DNA from: Sedimentimonas flavescens
Lineage (GTDB): Bacteria > Pseudomonadota > Alphaproteobacteria > Rhodobacterales > Rhodobacteraceae
Reading direction: 5' to 3'
Length of the DNA stretch: 64,000 nt
NCBI RefSeq assembly: GCF_019264375.1
Contig: NZ_JAHVAI010000003.1
Location: 90,312-154,311 of the forward strand
Positions 25,806-38,225 of this stretch are shown piece after piece (position 1 is the first letter of the stretch; the number at the start of each line of letters is the position of its first letter). The translations under genes and the position numbers were made by a program. The notes under the pieces are model-generated. The model saw only the letters and a list, made by a program, of their open reading frames with translations. It ran no database searches and had not been told where the DNA came from.

Positions 25806-27404
25806 TCAACGGCTTGATCTGACTCGCGGGAGTTCAATGACGTTAAGCATTCGCTCCACTTCGTAGTCGCTGTCTCTCACGGTATCGTCGCGCTCGACTC
25901 CATTTTCCGCCGGTTCTTGGTCTCGATAAGCCTTCAAGAGTCGTTCCAGCCGCTTTTGATTTCTCGAAAGCTCTTGCTGCTTCTGGCGTGCTTTATGAGC
26001 GGAGTGGCGGGCAAACAACTGGTCAGCGATCTTGGCATCGTTGGGGCACGAGGGCCCAAGCAGATCGGCGGGCATCTCAACTTGTTCCAGAAGATTGAGA
26101 ACCTCTCTGATCCGCGCCGAATTCAGTTCCGCCCGGACCTTCGCGCTGAGCCTCCGATTGATGTCTCGTGCAGAAACCGAACTGGCGCCAGATTCCTTCA
26201 GGCGGTCGCGATGTTCGGCAACAGTTCGGATCTGGTCCGCCCATCCGTTATCGTATTCTCGGATCATGGTAAGTGCGCTTTCCATATGAAATTCAGCATA
26301 CTTCGTCGCAATTTCCGCAGTCTCGATGTCAATGGGTTGGCGGGCGCGACCCAGCAGAAACTGGATCACCGGAAGGTAGCTGAACACGGAGTAACCAATG
26401 CGCCGGATGAATGACCCAGGCAGTTGGCTATTGCCCCAACTCGGGCGGAGGCCGTGCCACCATGACTCGAGATAGGGCAGAACTTCGTTGTCGAGCGTGT
26501 AAGTGCCACGGCTGTTCGGCTGTGAGCAGAGCGCGAACCACATCTCGCGCAGCCTCGCCTGTTCGTGAGCGCACTCGTCTCCCTTAAAGAATAGCAGATG
26601 GTCAAACATGTCCGTGTCCGTCCGCGGTTCAGCCATGACGTAGTTGAAGCGCTGGCATAAGCCGTCGAGCATGCTTGGCAGGTCCACGTTCATCTTCCAC
26701 GTCTCGCGAACCGTCAGGCCAAAGAAGGTGAAATGGGGGTCCTCTATGACCAACTTTTCTTGCTCGCTTTTCAGTCGGTTGGCGACCGTCTTGTGGGAGT
26801 AGGCGTCGAGCATCCAAGGCTTGATCCGTGCATAATTCGATTGAGTGCGGACCTGCTGTAGAAACTGCCCGACCTCGTCCTGGAACCAAAAGCTCCCATT
26901 ATTGTGCAGAAGGCTGATGATCCATTCGGCGTCTGTGCAGCCTGTCGGGAACATCTTCACCGGTTCTTTGGCCCCCTCGTCAGCAAGCGCTTCCGCGACA
27001 CGCTCGGTCGCAAGTGTTTTGGAGCTTCCAGAGGCAGCCAGGGCGATGGTCCACAGGATCGGACGGAGTGGTGCAAGCCCGGGAATTAGGGTCACCGCGC
27101 CGTTCTGCGTCAGCCAGGAGGCTGCCACCATGATCAATTGAAACAGGGGCAGAGCGTAGCTGGTATCGGTGTTCTTGAAATGCATTACCATACGCTCGAG
27201 GTAAGATCCGCGCGGAATCAATGGGGTGATGTCCAGTGCCTCGGGACGTTCCTTCACGGCCAGCATGACCGCGAGGTCGCTTTTTTCTTTGCTGGTGAGA
27301 ACGCGGGTCTGCCTGCCATCCTTTACGCGAACGCCTGCGAAGATCTCACTCCTCGCGGTGTTGATGGCTTTTTGCGTCGGAGTAGGGGGGACCTTCTTTG
27401 CCAT
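25806..27404 (-). CDS. Walker-type ATPase, DUF3987-like (replication/primase-helicase style)
   Basis: A 532-residue protein. A P-loop-like AASGSSKTLATERVA (about residues 126-140) is followed by SFWFQDEVGQFLQQ (about 173-186), a Walker B with acidic pair, and by FFGLTVRETW and later arginines. This resembles DUF3987-type ATPases found in plasmid and phage replication proteins. The C-terminal third is helical and charged (KARQKQQELSRNQKRLERLL). The ATG at 27404 (MAKKVPPTPTQ) is chosen over an upstream start because AAAGGAAAG precedes it. With the downstream triple-HTH gene it forms a likely two-gene module, perhaps the replication or mobilisation core of a satellite-like element. Confidence 0.6.
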   Translation of the reverse strand: MAKKVPPTPTQKAINTARSEIFAGVRVKDGRQTRVLTSKEKSDLAVMLAVKERPEALDITPLIPRGSYLERMVMHFKNTDTSYALPLFQLIMVAASWLTQNGAVTLIPGLAPLRPILWTIALAASGSSKTLATERVAEALADEGAKEPVKMFPTGCTDAEWIISLLHNNGSFWFQDEVGQFLQQVRTQSNYARIKPWMLDAYSHKTVANRLKSEQEKLVIEDPHFTFFGLTVRETWKMNVDLPSMLDGLCQRFNYVMAEPRTDTDMFDHLLFFKGDECAHEQARLREMWFALCSQPNSRGTYTLDNEVLPYLESWWHGLRPSWGNSQLPGSFIRRIGYSVFSYLPVIQFLLGRARQPIDIETAEIATKYAEFHMESALTMIREYDNGWADQIRTVAEHRDRLKESGASSVSARDINRRLSAKVRAELNSARIREVLNLLEQVEMPADLLGPSCPNDAKIADQLFARHSAHKARQKQQELSRNQKRLERLLKAYRDQEPAENGVERDDTVRDSDYEVERMLNVIELPRVRSSR

Positions 27405-27697
27405 GTGCACGACTTTCCTTTGGTTGCGTGCACGGGACATTGATACCGAGAAGAAAATCCGAGAGTCGGGTTTGACCTATTGCTTCGAGAAAAACGGGGG
27501 CGCCCGCCGACAGCCGACAGAACTTCTAATATAACGAAAACAATAGAAAAAACTTGCATTCTGATGGCCGACAAGTCGCCGACAAATTGCTGCTCGTGTG
27601 GCACCCGACGCTTGCCCGCAGCCATAAATTCGCCCACAACTCACCGGTAAGTTGTTTTTCGCCGCGCCAACGGCTTTGAAACCAGTAGGGACGGACC
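27405..27697. other. Divergent intergenic region, partly AT-rich
   Basis: A 293-base gap between the divergent ATPase gene and hsdM. Its left part (about 27520-27560) is clearly more AT-rich than the surroundings and contains TAATATAA and runs of A, fitting promoters for one or both directions. No gene or strong hairpin is seen. Confidence 0.4.
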
Positions 27698-29218
27698 TTG
27701 AGTATCGAAAAGACCCTTTTTGCCGCCGCCGACAAGATGCGCGGTTCCATGGATGCGGGCGAATACAAGCACATCGCGCTCGGTCTTTTGTTCCTCCGCT
27801 ACGTCTCGATCTCGTTTGAGCGCCTTCACGATCAGCTAACCAACGACGAATACGCCGACCCCGAGGATCCGGACGAATATCTGGCTGAAAGCGTCTTCTG
27901 GGTGCCGGAAAAGGCCCGTTGGTCGACGTTGGCCAAACAGTCCAAGGATTCCAGGATCGGCATCATGATTGACGATGCCATGCGGGCAATCGAGGCCGAG
28001 AACGAAACTCTCAAGGGAGCGCTGCCAAAGGTCTTCGGCAAGGAAAGCATTGACCGGGCCATGCTCACCGGGCTGCTCGACCTTTTCACCAACATCAAAT
28101 TGCACGGCGACCGTCGGGACTTCGATCTGATCGGCCGCATCTACGAATACTGCATCGGCGAATTCGCCAGCTCCGAGGGCAAGCGCGGCGGCGAGTTCTA
28201 CACCCCTAAATCCGTGGTCGATACGCTAATCGAAATGATCGAACCGACGAAGGGTCGCGTCTATGACCCCTGCTGCGGCACTGGTGGCTTCTTCGTTCAG
28301 TCCGAGAAGTTCATCGAGGCGCATTCCGGCCAGCGTAATGATATCGCCATCTATGGGCAGGAGCGTAACCACACCACCTTCGGCCTTGCCCGGATGAACC
28401 TCGCCATCCGCGGCATCTTTGCCGACATCCGCTGGAACTCCGAAGGCACGCTGGTCAAGGATGCCTTCCCGGACGAGCGCTTCGACTACATCCTCGCTAA
28501 CCCACCGTTCAACATCTCCGACTGGTCGGGCGAGTTGCTGCGCGAGGATGTGCGCTGGAAGTTCGGCTCACCACCCGTGGGCAATGCCAACTTCGCCTGG
28601 ATCCAGCACATCTATGCCCACCTCTCGGCCGCTGGGATCGGCGGCGTGGTCATGGCCAACGGGTCGATGTCGTCAATGTCCGGGGGCGACGGCGACATCC
28701 GCCGCGCGCTGGTCGAAGGGGGCGCGGTGGACGCCATGGTGGCGCTGCCGGGGCAGCTCTTCTACGGCACGCAGATCCCGGCGTGTCTGTGGATCTTGGC
28801 CAAGGACAAGTCGAACGGCATCGCGAAGGACGCCAAGCTGCGCGACCGGCGCGGCGAGGTGCTGTTCATCGATGCGCGCAAGATGGGCGCGCTGGTGCCG
28901 GGAAGCCGCAAGCAGAAGGAACTGTCGGATGACGAGGTCGCCCGGATCGCGCGCGCCTACCACGCATGGCGGGGGGAGCCGGACGCCGGCACCTACGAGG
29001 ACGAGCCGGGCTTCTGCAAGGCGGCCTCGCTGGAGGAAATCGCCAAACACAACTTCGTCCTGACCCCAGGCCGCTATGTCGGCGCCGGGGCGGCGGAAGA
29101 GGACGGCGAGCCCTTCGAGGAGAAGTTCGAGCGTCTGATGGGCGATCTGCGCGGCCAGTTCGCCGAGGGGCGGCGACTGGAGGCCGAGATTGAGGCGCGG
29201 CTGGGGGCGTTGGGATGA
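27698..29218 (+). CDS. hsdM: Type I restriction enzyme, DNA methyltransferase subunit HsdM
   Basis: A 506-residue N6-adenine methyltransferase. The N-terminal HsdM helical domain (AADKMRGSMDAGEYKHIALG) is followed by the SAM-binding motif YDPCCGTGGFFVQ (about residue 188) and the catalytic ILANPPFNISDW (about 266). With HsdS it methylates one adenine in each half of the bipartite target, protecting host DNA; with HsdR it restricts unmodified DNA. The start is a TTG at 27698 preceded by AGGGA. Its stop overlaps hsdS by ATGA. It is the first gene of a five-gene operon that reaches 35587. Confidence 0.95.
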   Translation: MSIEKTLFAAADKMRGSMDAGEYKHIALGLLFLRYVSISFERLHDQLTNDEYADPEDPDEYLAESVFWVPEKARWSTLAKQSKDSRIGIMIDDAMRAIEAENETLKGALPKVFGKESIDRAMLTGLLDLFTNIKLHGDRRDFDLIGRIYEYCIGEFASSEGKRGGEFYTPKSVVDTLIEMIEPTKGRVYDPCCGTGGFFVQSEKFIEAHSGQRNDIAIYGQERNHTTFGLARMNLAIRGIFADIRWNSEGTLVKDAFPDERFDYILANPPFNISDWSGELLREDVRWKFGSPPVGNANFAWIQHIYAHLSAAGIGGVVMANGSMSSMSGGDGDIRRALVEGGAVDAMVALPGQLFYGTQIPACLWILAKDKSNGIAKDAKLRDRRGEVLFIDARKMGALVPGSRKQKELSDDEVARIARAYHAWRGEPDAGTYEDEPGFCKAASLEEIAKHNFVLTPGRYVGAGAAEEDGEPFEEKFERLMGDLRGQFAEGRRLEAEIEARLGALG

Positions 29219-30546
29219 ATGGTTGGCGCAATGAGGCGCTCGGCTCGGGCTCCACACAGATTCTGGATGGCGATCGAGGGAAAAACTATCCTTCAAAGCA
29301 ACAGTTGCTGCCGGCAGGAGATTGCCTGTTTCTGAGTGCCACAAATGTCACCAAACGTGGCTTTGATTTTTCAAAATGCGAATTCATCTCTGCCGACAGA
29401 GACAGCTTGTTGCGCAAGGGAAAGCTTGCGCGCTTCGACAGTGTCCTTACGACTCGTGGCACTGTGGGGAACGTTGCGTATTTTGGTCCAACAGTTCCCT
29501 TCGAACATGTTCGGATCAACTCTGGAATGGTGATCATTCGACCGGACAAAGCGCAAATTTCATCTGAATTTCTATCATTTTTTCTGCGCTCCGAATTGTT
29601 CTCTGATCAAATCGCATCTCTGACATCAGGGAGTGCGCAGCCGCAGTTGCCCATACGTGATTTGAGGCACGTCCAGCTTCCCGTTCCCCCAATCGAAGAA
29701 CAACGGGAGATCGCGGCGATCCTTGGGACGCTGGATGACAAGATCGAGTTGAACCGCAAGACGGCGGCGACGCTGGAGGCGATGGCGCGGGCGCTCTACC
29801 GGTCGTGGTTCGTCGATTTCGACCCCGTCTGGGCCAAGACCGAAGGCCGCCCGCCCGCCCACATGGCCCCCGCCACCGCCGCCCTTTTCCCTGACAGCTT
29901 TGGGGATGACGGATTGCCGGTGGGGTGGCGCATGGCACGGATCGACGAGCTTTGTTCTCGAATCTTCAGCGGTGGAACACCAAAAACAAGTGAGGGCGCC
30001 TTTTGGGGGGGAGAGTTCCCTTGGTTGTCTTCAGGCGAAACGAGGCAAAGCCTCATCGTAGATACCGAAAAAACTATCACAGATGCTGGAATTAAAGGCT
30101 CATCTACCAGACGCGCGCGACGAGGGGCGATCGTTGTGGCAAGCGCGGGACAAGGCAAGACAAGAGGGCAAACATCCTACCTATCGATTGATTGCTACGT
30201 GAATCAGTCCGTGATCGCATGTGAGGCAGACACCTCCGTAGTTCCTGATAGCTACCTCTATTGTGACCTGCAGCGCAGGTATGAAGAGTTTCGCGCGATA
30301 TCCGATGCAAACAGCTCACGAGGCAGCTTGACCACGAAAATGGTTGGAGGGCTCGAGGTTGTTCTTCCTACTCACGAAATCGTCGAGGCCTTCGACATCA
30401 TAGTCGCGCCCATGATCGCTCGTCTTATCAACAATGCACGTGAAAACAAAACACTTGCTACCTTGCGCGATACGCTCTTGCCCCGGCTAATGTCCGGCGA
30501 ACTGCGTGTGGGCGAGGCGCGCGAACTGGCGGAGGAGGTCGCATGA
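29215..30546 (+). CDS. hsdS: Type I restriction enzyme, specificity subunit HsdS
   Basis: A 443-residue protein with two target-recognition domains, each followed by a conserved helix. TRD1 (about residues 1-155) ends in LPVPPIEEQREIAAILGTLD (about 155-175) and the central coiled coil with RALYRSWFVDFDPV. TRD2 starts at GWRMARIDELCSRIFSGGTP (about 237) and ends near LRDTLLPRLMSGELRV. The protein chooses the DNA target of the HsdM/HsdR complex. Base composition inside both TRDs is more AT-rich than in hsdM and hsdR, as expected for exchanged recognition domains. It overlaps both neighbours by ATGA. Confidence 0.94.
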   Translation: MNGWRNEALGSGSTQILDGDRGKNYPSKQQLLPAGDCLFLSATNVTKRGFDFSKCEFISADRDSLLRKGKLARFDSVLTTRGTVGNVAYFGPTVPFEHVRINSGMVIIRPDKAQISSEFLSFFLRSELFSDQIASLTSGSAQPQLPIRDLRHVQLPVPPIEEQREIAAILGTLDDKIELNRKTAATLEAMARALYRSWFVDFDPVWAKTEGRPPAHMAPATAALFPDSFGDDGLPVGWRMARIDELCSRIFSGGTPKTSEGAFWGGEFPWLSSGETRQSLIVDTEKTITDAGIKGSSTRRARRGAIVVASAGQGKTRGQTSYLSIDCYVNQSVIACEADTSVVPDSYLYCDLQRRYEEFRAISDANSSRGSLTTKMVGGLEVVLPTHEIVEAFDIIVAPMIARLINNARENKTLATLRDTLLPRLMSGELRVGEARELAEEVA

Positions 30547-31355
30547 TTTATCGCGTGCCATTTTTCGAGCGGCACTACCTGCAGCAGCTTGCAGGTTGGG
30601 TCTGGCGCGAACAGGATGACGCGCTGCACTACGGTTTGAAGCTGCAAGAAGAAACTATTACCGAGATGCTTCTTTTGCGGATGGCCCGCGAATGCCAAGA
30701 CACCGGCCTTCACATCAAGATGTTCAACCGCATTGAGGAAGGTGGCAGCAAAAAAGACGCGAAATCGGGGAATGGTGCGGATTGGGAGTGGTATTTTTCC
30801 ACTCCCTTTTGCCAAGTCGGATTCCGCGTGCAAGCTAAGGTTCTTTCTTCCGGCTTGACCCTCAAGCGTATGGCCCTATCGCGTGGGGTGTATGGGGGGC
30901 TCAAGAAGGACGGCATTCAGGCGCAAGATCTCATCTCCACCGCGAAAAGCGCCGGATACAACCCAATCTATGTGTTTTACAACCATCCTTGGGTCGCAAA
31001 TCGAGAGCTCTTCTCCTCGCTCAAGAGTCCTTTCGCTTGCGCCACAACTGACTGGGGATGCGCGGTTTCGTCCGCAACCTTTGTGAAGAACAAGGCCGAC
31101 AACCGGCTCTCGGAATTGATTGATGGTATGATGCCTTGGCACCTTTTCTTCCGCATGAGCAAAGGCTGCGGAGCTAAAGAGGCTCTGGCAAAGTTTGGTG
31201 ACGATCAGGAGCTCATTTCAGATTCGCCTCGGCCAGAATGGCTTCAATTCCTTTCGAACCCCGATGATCGGGGTGACGGCGCATCGCATATAAATGAATA
31301 TCTTGCTAACAGGAATTTGGCGGGCGTCGCCTATTTCGAACTTGATGGCGAATGA
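30543..31355 (+). CDS. DUF6615-like protein with nuclease-like QxK motif, inside hsd operon
   Basis: A 270-residue protein that I would place in the DUF6615 family by its ETITEMLLLRMA helix and the GADWEWYF ... FRVQAKVL core (about residues 77-101). That core has the spacing of a PD-(D/E)xK active site with Q in place of E. It overlaps hsdS by ATGA and is followed nine bases later by the DUF4268 gene, so it is co-translated with the restriction system rather than a chance insertion. It could be a second nuclease or an accessory that senses damaged DNA. Not one of the standard Hsd subunits. Confidence 0.7.
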   Translation: MIYRVPFFERHYLQQLAGWVWREQDDALHYGLKLQEETITEMLLLRMARECQDTGLHIKMFNRIEEGGSKKDAKSGNGADWEWYFSTPFCQVGFRVQAKVLSSGLTLKRMALSRGVYGGLKKDGIQAQDLISTAKSAGYNPIYVFYNHPWVANRELFSSLKSPFACATTDWGCAVSSATFVKNKADNRLSELIDGMMPWHLFFRMSKGCGAKEALAKFGDDQELISDSPRPEWLQFLSNPDDRGDGASHINEYLANRNLAGVAYFELDGE

Positions 31356-31364
31356 GGCACGCGC

Positions 31365-32500
31365 ATGTTTCAGGTGAACCGCTCCGAAAACCGGCTGAGA
31401 AAACTTGAAGAGAAACGCTTCGCTGACCTCAATCTGCGGGAACGCGACCACCTGCAGGAATGGCTCGCCAATCAGCCTGATGCACTCGGCGAGGATCTCC
31501 TGATCATCCAGAAGGAGTTCGACGGTTTCGCCGATACGCGCGAGCGTCTGGATCTCCTGGCCATCGACGGTGACGGGCAGTTGGTTGTGATTGAGAACAA
31601 GCTCGACGATTCCGGCCGGGATGTCGCCTGGCAGGCTCTGAAATACGCGGCCTATGCCTCGAGCCTGACCAAGTCGCAGATCATCGATATCTACCAGCAG
31701 TATCTCGATCGGCACGAAGGCGGCGGCAATGCGGTGCAGCGCATCTGCGAGTTTTTGGATGTGGAGGCACTCGACGAGGTGGTGCTGAATGCGGGGCATG
31801 ATCAACGCCTGATGTTCATTGCTGCAAATTTTCGGAAGGAAGTGACCTCGACGGTTCTGTGGCTGCGCGAGCACCGCATCGATGCGCGCTGCTTTAAGGT
31901 CATCCCCTATGTGTTTGGTTCAGAACTGTTTGTTGATATTCAACCGGTGATCCCCACGCCTGAGGCTGCAGATTTCATGATCGGGATGGCGGAAAAGGAA
32001 AGCGAAGAAAAATCTGCCAAGGGGGTGCAGCAAAGGCGACACAAACTGCGACTGAGGTATTGGGAACTCGTGCTTCGCGAACTCCGGGCAGCGGGCCTGA
32101 GCAGATACGAGACCGTGTCACCGTCTCGCGAGAACTGGATTTCCTGTGGCTCAGGGGTAGGTTCAATCATTTTCGGCCTTGCATTCACCCAATCTGAGGC
32201 GCGGGTCGAAGTCATTTTTCAGGGGCCGGACAAGGCGCGCAACAAGCTCTTGTTCGACGAGCTTTGCGCTCGACAGGTTGAATTTGACAGCGCTTTCGGC
32301 GCGCCTCTCCAATGGTTGAGAATGGACGACAGCAAGATGTCAAAGATCGTGCAGGTCGCGCCATTTGATGGATTCAACGAGGAAGTGTGGCCGGAGATGG
32401 CCGCCTGGATGACATCCGAGATGTCAAAATTGCAGTCGACTTTCATGAAACCGATTTCGCAACTCAGGGGGCGGAATTCCGGCTCGGAGGAAGTCAGCTA

Positions 32501-32501
<1 letters not shown>
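31365..32501 (+). CDS. DUF4268 protein with NucS-like PD-(D/E)xK domain
   Basis: A 378-residue protein. The N-terminal half is an endonuclease NucS-like domain: LQEWLANQPDALGEDLLII, then ERLDLLAIDGDGQLVVIENK (about residues 65-84), giving the D ... ExK active site, then a helix QALKYAAYAS. The C-terminal half (RLRYWELVLRELRAAG, then IFGLAFTQSEARVEVIF) is the DUF4268 domain. Its TAA overlaps the first base of hsdR (TAATG), so translation is coupled. DUF4268 proteins often occur in defence loci; the exact role is unknown. It may cut DNA independently of HsdR. Confidence 0.82.
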
Positions 32502-35587
<3,086 letters not shown>

Positions 35588-35734
35588 GGAGAGGACGTCA
35601 CTCGGGCGGCCCGCGGCGAGAGGTTTGGCGGGATGTGTGAATGCACGTCGCGCGGGCTCGCGCCGTGCGGCATGATCCCGTGCAAAACGACAGCTACGCG
35701 CGCTGCGCGCGAGGGTTGGGGGCCGCTCGAATAA

Positions 35735-35776
35735 GAAAATTGCACCCTCCGACACGCTTGGGCCTGCCGGAGGGTG
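35735..35776 (-). terminator. Terminator of the integrase gene
   Basis: CACCCTCCG (35743-35751) pairs with CGGAGGGTG (35768-35776). On the minus strand the stem is followed by CAATTTTCTTATT, a T-rich tail. It lies 100 bases beyond the integrase stop and could also stop hsd transcripts coming the other way. Confidence 0.6.
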
Positions 35777-35875
35777 GATCCCTTCGATCGTGCAGCCTTT
35801 CGCTCGACCCGTCAGGTCTCCTCTCGTGATCTTGCGCCAACGGCGCCGCGGTGCCGGGTGATGTCCCGCCACCCG

Positions 35876-37939
35876 TTACGCGGAGAGTGCGATCCCGTTC
35901 GTCGTAACCAGTCGAGGGCCTTTTGGCGCGGCAGGTTCTGCCGCGAAGCGCTTCGTGATCATGCTCAGGTCCAACTGGTCCATCTCGATATAGGACTTGA
36001 GGCGTGCCAGCGCGAACCCCTCCGGGAGATAGTTGACGATGCCCACATCGTTGTCCTTGTGCCCCATCAGATATCGCCGGGCTGTGTCCGGGACCCCGTT
36101 CGCGACGCAGTTCGTGTTGAAGGTGGTCCGCATCGCATGCAGATCGCGTCGAGCGTCGTAGACCTTCCGCGATTTCCGGTAATAGGTGAAGCTCTTGGTG
36201 AAATTCGCCGTGAATGTCTGCTTCTTGCTCTTCGAGCGCGCGATCTTGTCGAAGATGCGCAAGCGCTTGAGACGGCGCTGTCGTGCGACGAGCTCCAGAA
36301 AGCCGAGTTCGATCAGTTGACTGTGCAGGGGCACGGTGCGCTGCCCGTTTTCGCTTTTCACGCTTTGCCCGGTGCCGCGTTCGATGTCGAAATACCAGAT
36401 GCCGTTGTCGCTCCGAATGTTCTCGGGCTTGAGTTGCAGGATTTCTTCGCTGCGCATGCCGCTGAGCCGGGCAATGAGGGGCACCCAATAGAGCGGGTCG
36501 TCGATTGCCGTCTTGGGGGAAGTCCATTTGTCGGTCGCGAACAGCGCTTTGATCTCATCGCCCCAGATCTGGCGCGAGGCTTCTGGTCGGCGGGAGTTCA
36601 TTTCCCCGATCATCTTTTCGCCAAGCACGAAGGGCTTGAACGGATTGTGCGAGATCAACCCTTTCTCGACGGCATAGTCGAGCGGGGCCGAGAGGTGTTT
36701 TTGATGTCGCTGGAAGGTGCGCGGCGAGATGCGCGCGACCTTGGCGCGGCGCAACAGATCCTCGGCCTCGTCGCCTGCGAGGCCTCTCACCTTGATCGCC
36801 CTGCGTGCCCGGCGCAGTTCCGTGTCCTGCTTGCGATCCGCGGCGGCGATCACTTCAAAGCAGCTCAGGTGACGCTCGTTTCTCGACTTGCCGTGATTGT
36901 TCGGGAGCTGCCTGAGCATATCGTTGAAGCCCTTCCAGTCCGCAGGTTCGATCTCTGTGATCGGCCGCTCGCCAAAGACTTCGACGATCAGCTTGCGCGT
37001 GCCGATGACCGTGTCTGCGTTCTTGCGAAACTTGTCCGCGGCGGCCTCGTCTTCAAAGACATAGGCCCCCGAGGTGATGGTTCCGCGCTCAAGATCCCCG
37101 AACCACAGATCAAAGATCTCCGTGAGCGTCGGTGCCGGGCCGCTTGCCGTCGCCTGGCGCATTTTACGGGTGTCGAGCGTCACCTTCGTGCCGAGGCTGC
37201 TGTGAAGAAGGATCTGGCTTTCGGTCTCGGCCTTGGGCGGGGGCGGGGCTGACGGCGACGCCAGGTCCAACGCGTCCTTCGCCTCTGCCATTGTCTCAGC
37301 CGTATCCTGCGCGGGAGGGGGCGGCATGGGGGCAGGGGGCGCCGCGGGCGCGGGGGCGCGCAGGCCGGGTGCCGGGCGCAGCGCGAGATCGAGATAGGGC
37401 TGCTCTTGACGGAACTGGCCGCGCGCGCGGCGCTCCTTTTCCTCGCTGATCTCGATCAGGAGGCGCATCATGTCGTCGGTGAGCCGTGCAAAGTCATCCT
37501 CCGACTCGTCGAGGGTGATTCCGAGCCGTCTGGCCGTGTCCCGGATCGGTTCGAGGGCCAGAGTGCGGTCGCACAGGAAGAACGCATCGCGCAAGGAGGC
37601 GCGCGCGGCGGCTTCCAGGGCCAGGGCGGCTTCGGCAGCGGCGCGCGTCCGCGGTCCGGTGAGCGCGCGCAGCCGGTCTGCCGTCTCAATCTCGAGACGG
37701 GCATAGCCGACCAGGATTTCTTGCATCACTTCCGGTGACACGGCGCGCTCCGCTGTGAAGCAGAGCTCGCTGATCGCGGTGAGGCGACGGGCGAGCTCTG
37801 CGGCTTCGCGGGGAACGTGAGTCTTCAGCGGAAAACACAGAAATCCGGTTTGGCACGAAATTTTTGCGCGCGCCGGCACGCGCCTGCGCCAGTAGAATCC
37901 GTGTTTTCTGCGTTCGAGATAGGTCTGGCCATGCGCCAT
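35876..37939 (-). CDS. Tyrosine integrase of the tRNA-Asn island
   Basis: A 687-residue integrase, long for the family. The N-terminus (YLERRKHGFYWRRRVPA) is the DUF6538-like or arm-binding start. A helical region follows, then an Ala/Pro-rich linker at about 215-250, a core-binding domain (about 290-440) and the catalytic domain: ARLSGMRSEEILQL (first Arg, about 507), HAMRTTFNTN (HxxR, about 617), YLMGHKDND (about 638) and NYLPEG (Tyr about 651). It lies with its 5' end 141 bases from the 3' end of tRNA-Asn, the classic position of an island integrase beside its attachment site. It should insert and excise the element that covers the left part of the window. Confidence 0.88.
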   Translation of the reverse strand: MAHGQTYLERRKHGFYWRRRVPARAKISCQTGFLCFPLKTHVPREAAELARRLTAISELCFTAERAVSPEVMQEILVGYARLEIETADRLRALTGPRTRAAAEAALALEAAARASLRDAFFLCDRTLALEPIRDTARRLGITLDESEDDFARLTDDMMRLLIEISEEKERRARGQFRQEQPYLDLALRPAPGLRAPAPAAPPAPMPPPPAQDTAETMAEAKDALDLASPSAPPPPKAETESQILLHSSLGTKVTLDTRKMRQATASGPAPTLTEIFDLWFGDLERGTITSGAYVFEDEAAADKFRKNADTVIGTRKLIVEVFGERPITEIEPADWKGFNDMLRQLPNNHGKSRNERHLSCFEVIAAADRKQDTELRRARRAIKVRGLAGDEAEDLLRRAKVARISPRTFQRHQKHLSAPLDYAVEKGLISHNPFKPFVLGEKMIGEMNSRRPEASRQIWGDEIKALFATDKWTSPKTAIDDPLYWVPLIARLSGMRSEEILQLKPENIRSDNGIWYFDIERGTGQSVKSENGQRTVPLHSQLIELGFLELVARQRRLKRLRIFDKIARSKSKKQTFTANFTKSFTYYRKSRKVYDARRDLHAMRTTFNTNCVANGVPDTARRYLMGHKDNDVGIVNYLPEGFALARLKSYIEMDQLDLSMITKRFAAEPAAPKGPRLVTTNGIALSA

Positions 37940-37977
37940 GGGAGCCTCCTGAGATGGGAGGTGCCGCGCGCTGGATG

Positions 37978-38024
37978 CGGATGTTGTGCAACGCTTTGTG
38001 CAAAGCGTTGTGCACCAACATCCG
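37978..38024. promoter_or_regulatory. 47-bp imperfect palindrome between integrase and tRNA-Asn
   Basis: Outer arms CGGATGTTG (37978-37986) and CAACATCCG (38016-38024) and inner arms CAACGCTTTG (37989-37998) and CAAAGCGTTG (38001-38010) are perfect inverted repeats, separated by TG and TGCAC. It sits about 40 bases upstream of the integrase start, so an operator of the integrase or a recombination accessory site is likely. No T-run follows, so it is not a terminator. Confidence 0.65.
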
Positions 38025-38080
38025 AATCCGGCCTGGGGCGATCAAAAAATCGCTGCCAAATCAAATGCTTGCTGGGGATT

Positions 38081-38155
38081 TGGCTCCGGCGGTAGGGATC
38101 GAACCTACGACCAATTGATTAACAGTCAACTGCTCTACCGCTGAGCTACGCCGGA
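38081..38155 (-). tRNA. tRNA-Asn (GTT), with encoded CCA
   Basis: On the minus strand the gene begins TCCGGCG and ends CGCCGGA-G-CCA, giving a perfect seven-base acceptor stem. The D-arm GTAGCTCAGCGGTAGAGC, the anticodon loop CTGTTAA with anticodon GTT and the T-arm GTAGGTTCGATCCCTAC are all standard. The 3' end faces the integrase gene and is probably the attachment site of the island (core within the T-arm/acceptor end). Confidence 0.96.
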
Positions 38156-38166
38156 ACACGAGGCGG

Positions 38167-38195
38167 TGTATAGCGGCGGTGTTTCGGGGGTGCAA
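38167..38195 (-). promoter_or_regulatory. Promoter of tRNA-Asn
   Basis: On the minus strand TTGCAC (38195-38190) and TATACA (38172-38167) are spaced by exactly 17 bases, and the -10 box ends about 11 bases before the mature tRNA 5' end. This is a good housekeeping promoter by consensus and position. Confidence 0.6.
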
Positions 38196-38225
38196 GAGGG
38201 GCGTGAAGGATTTTTTCGGATTTTT

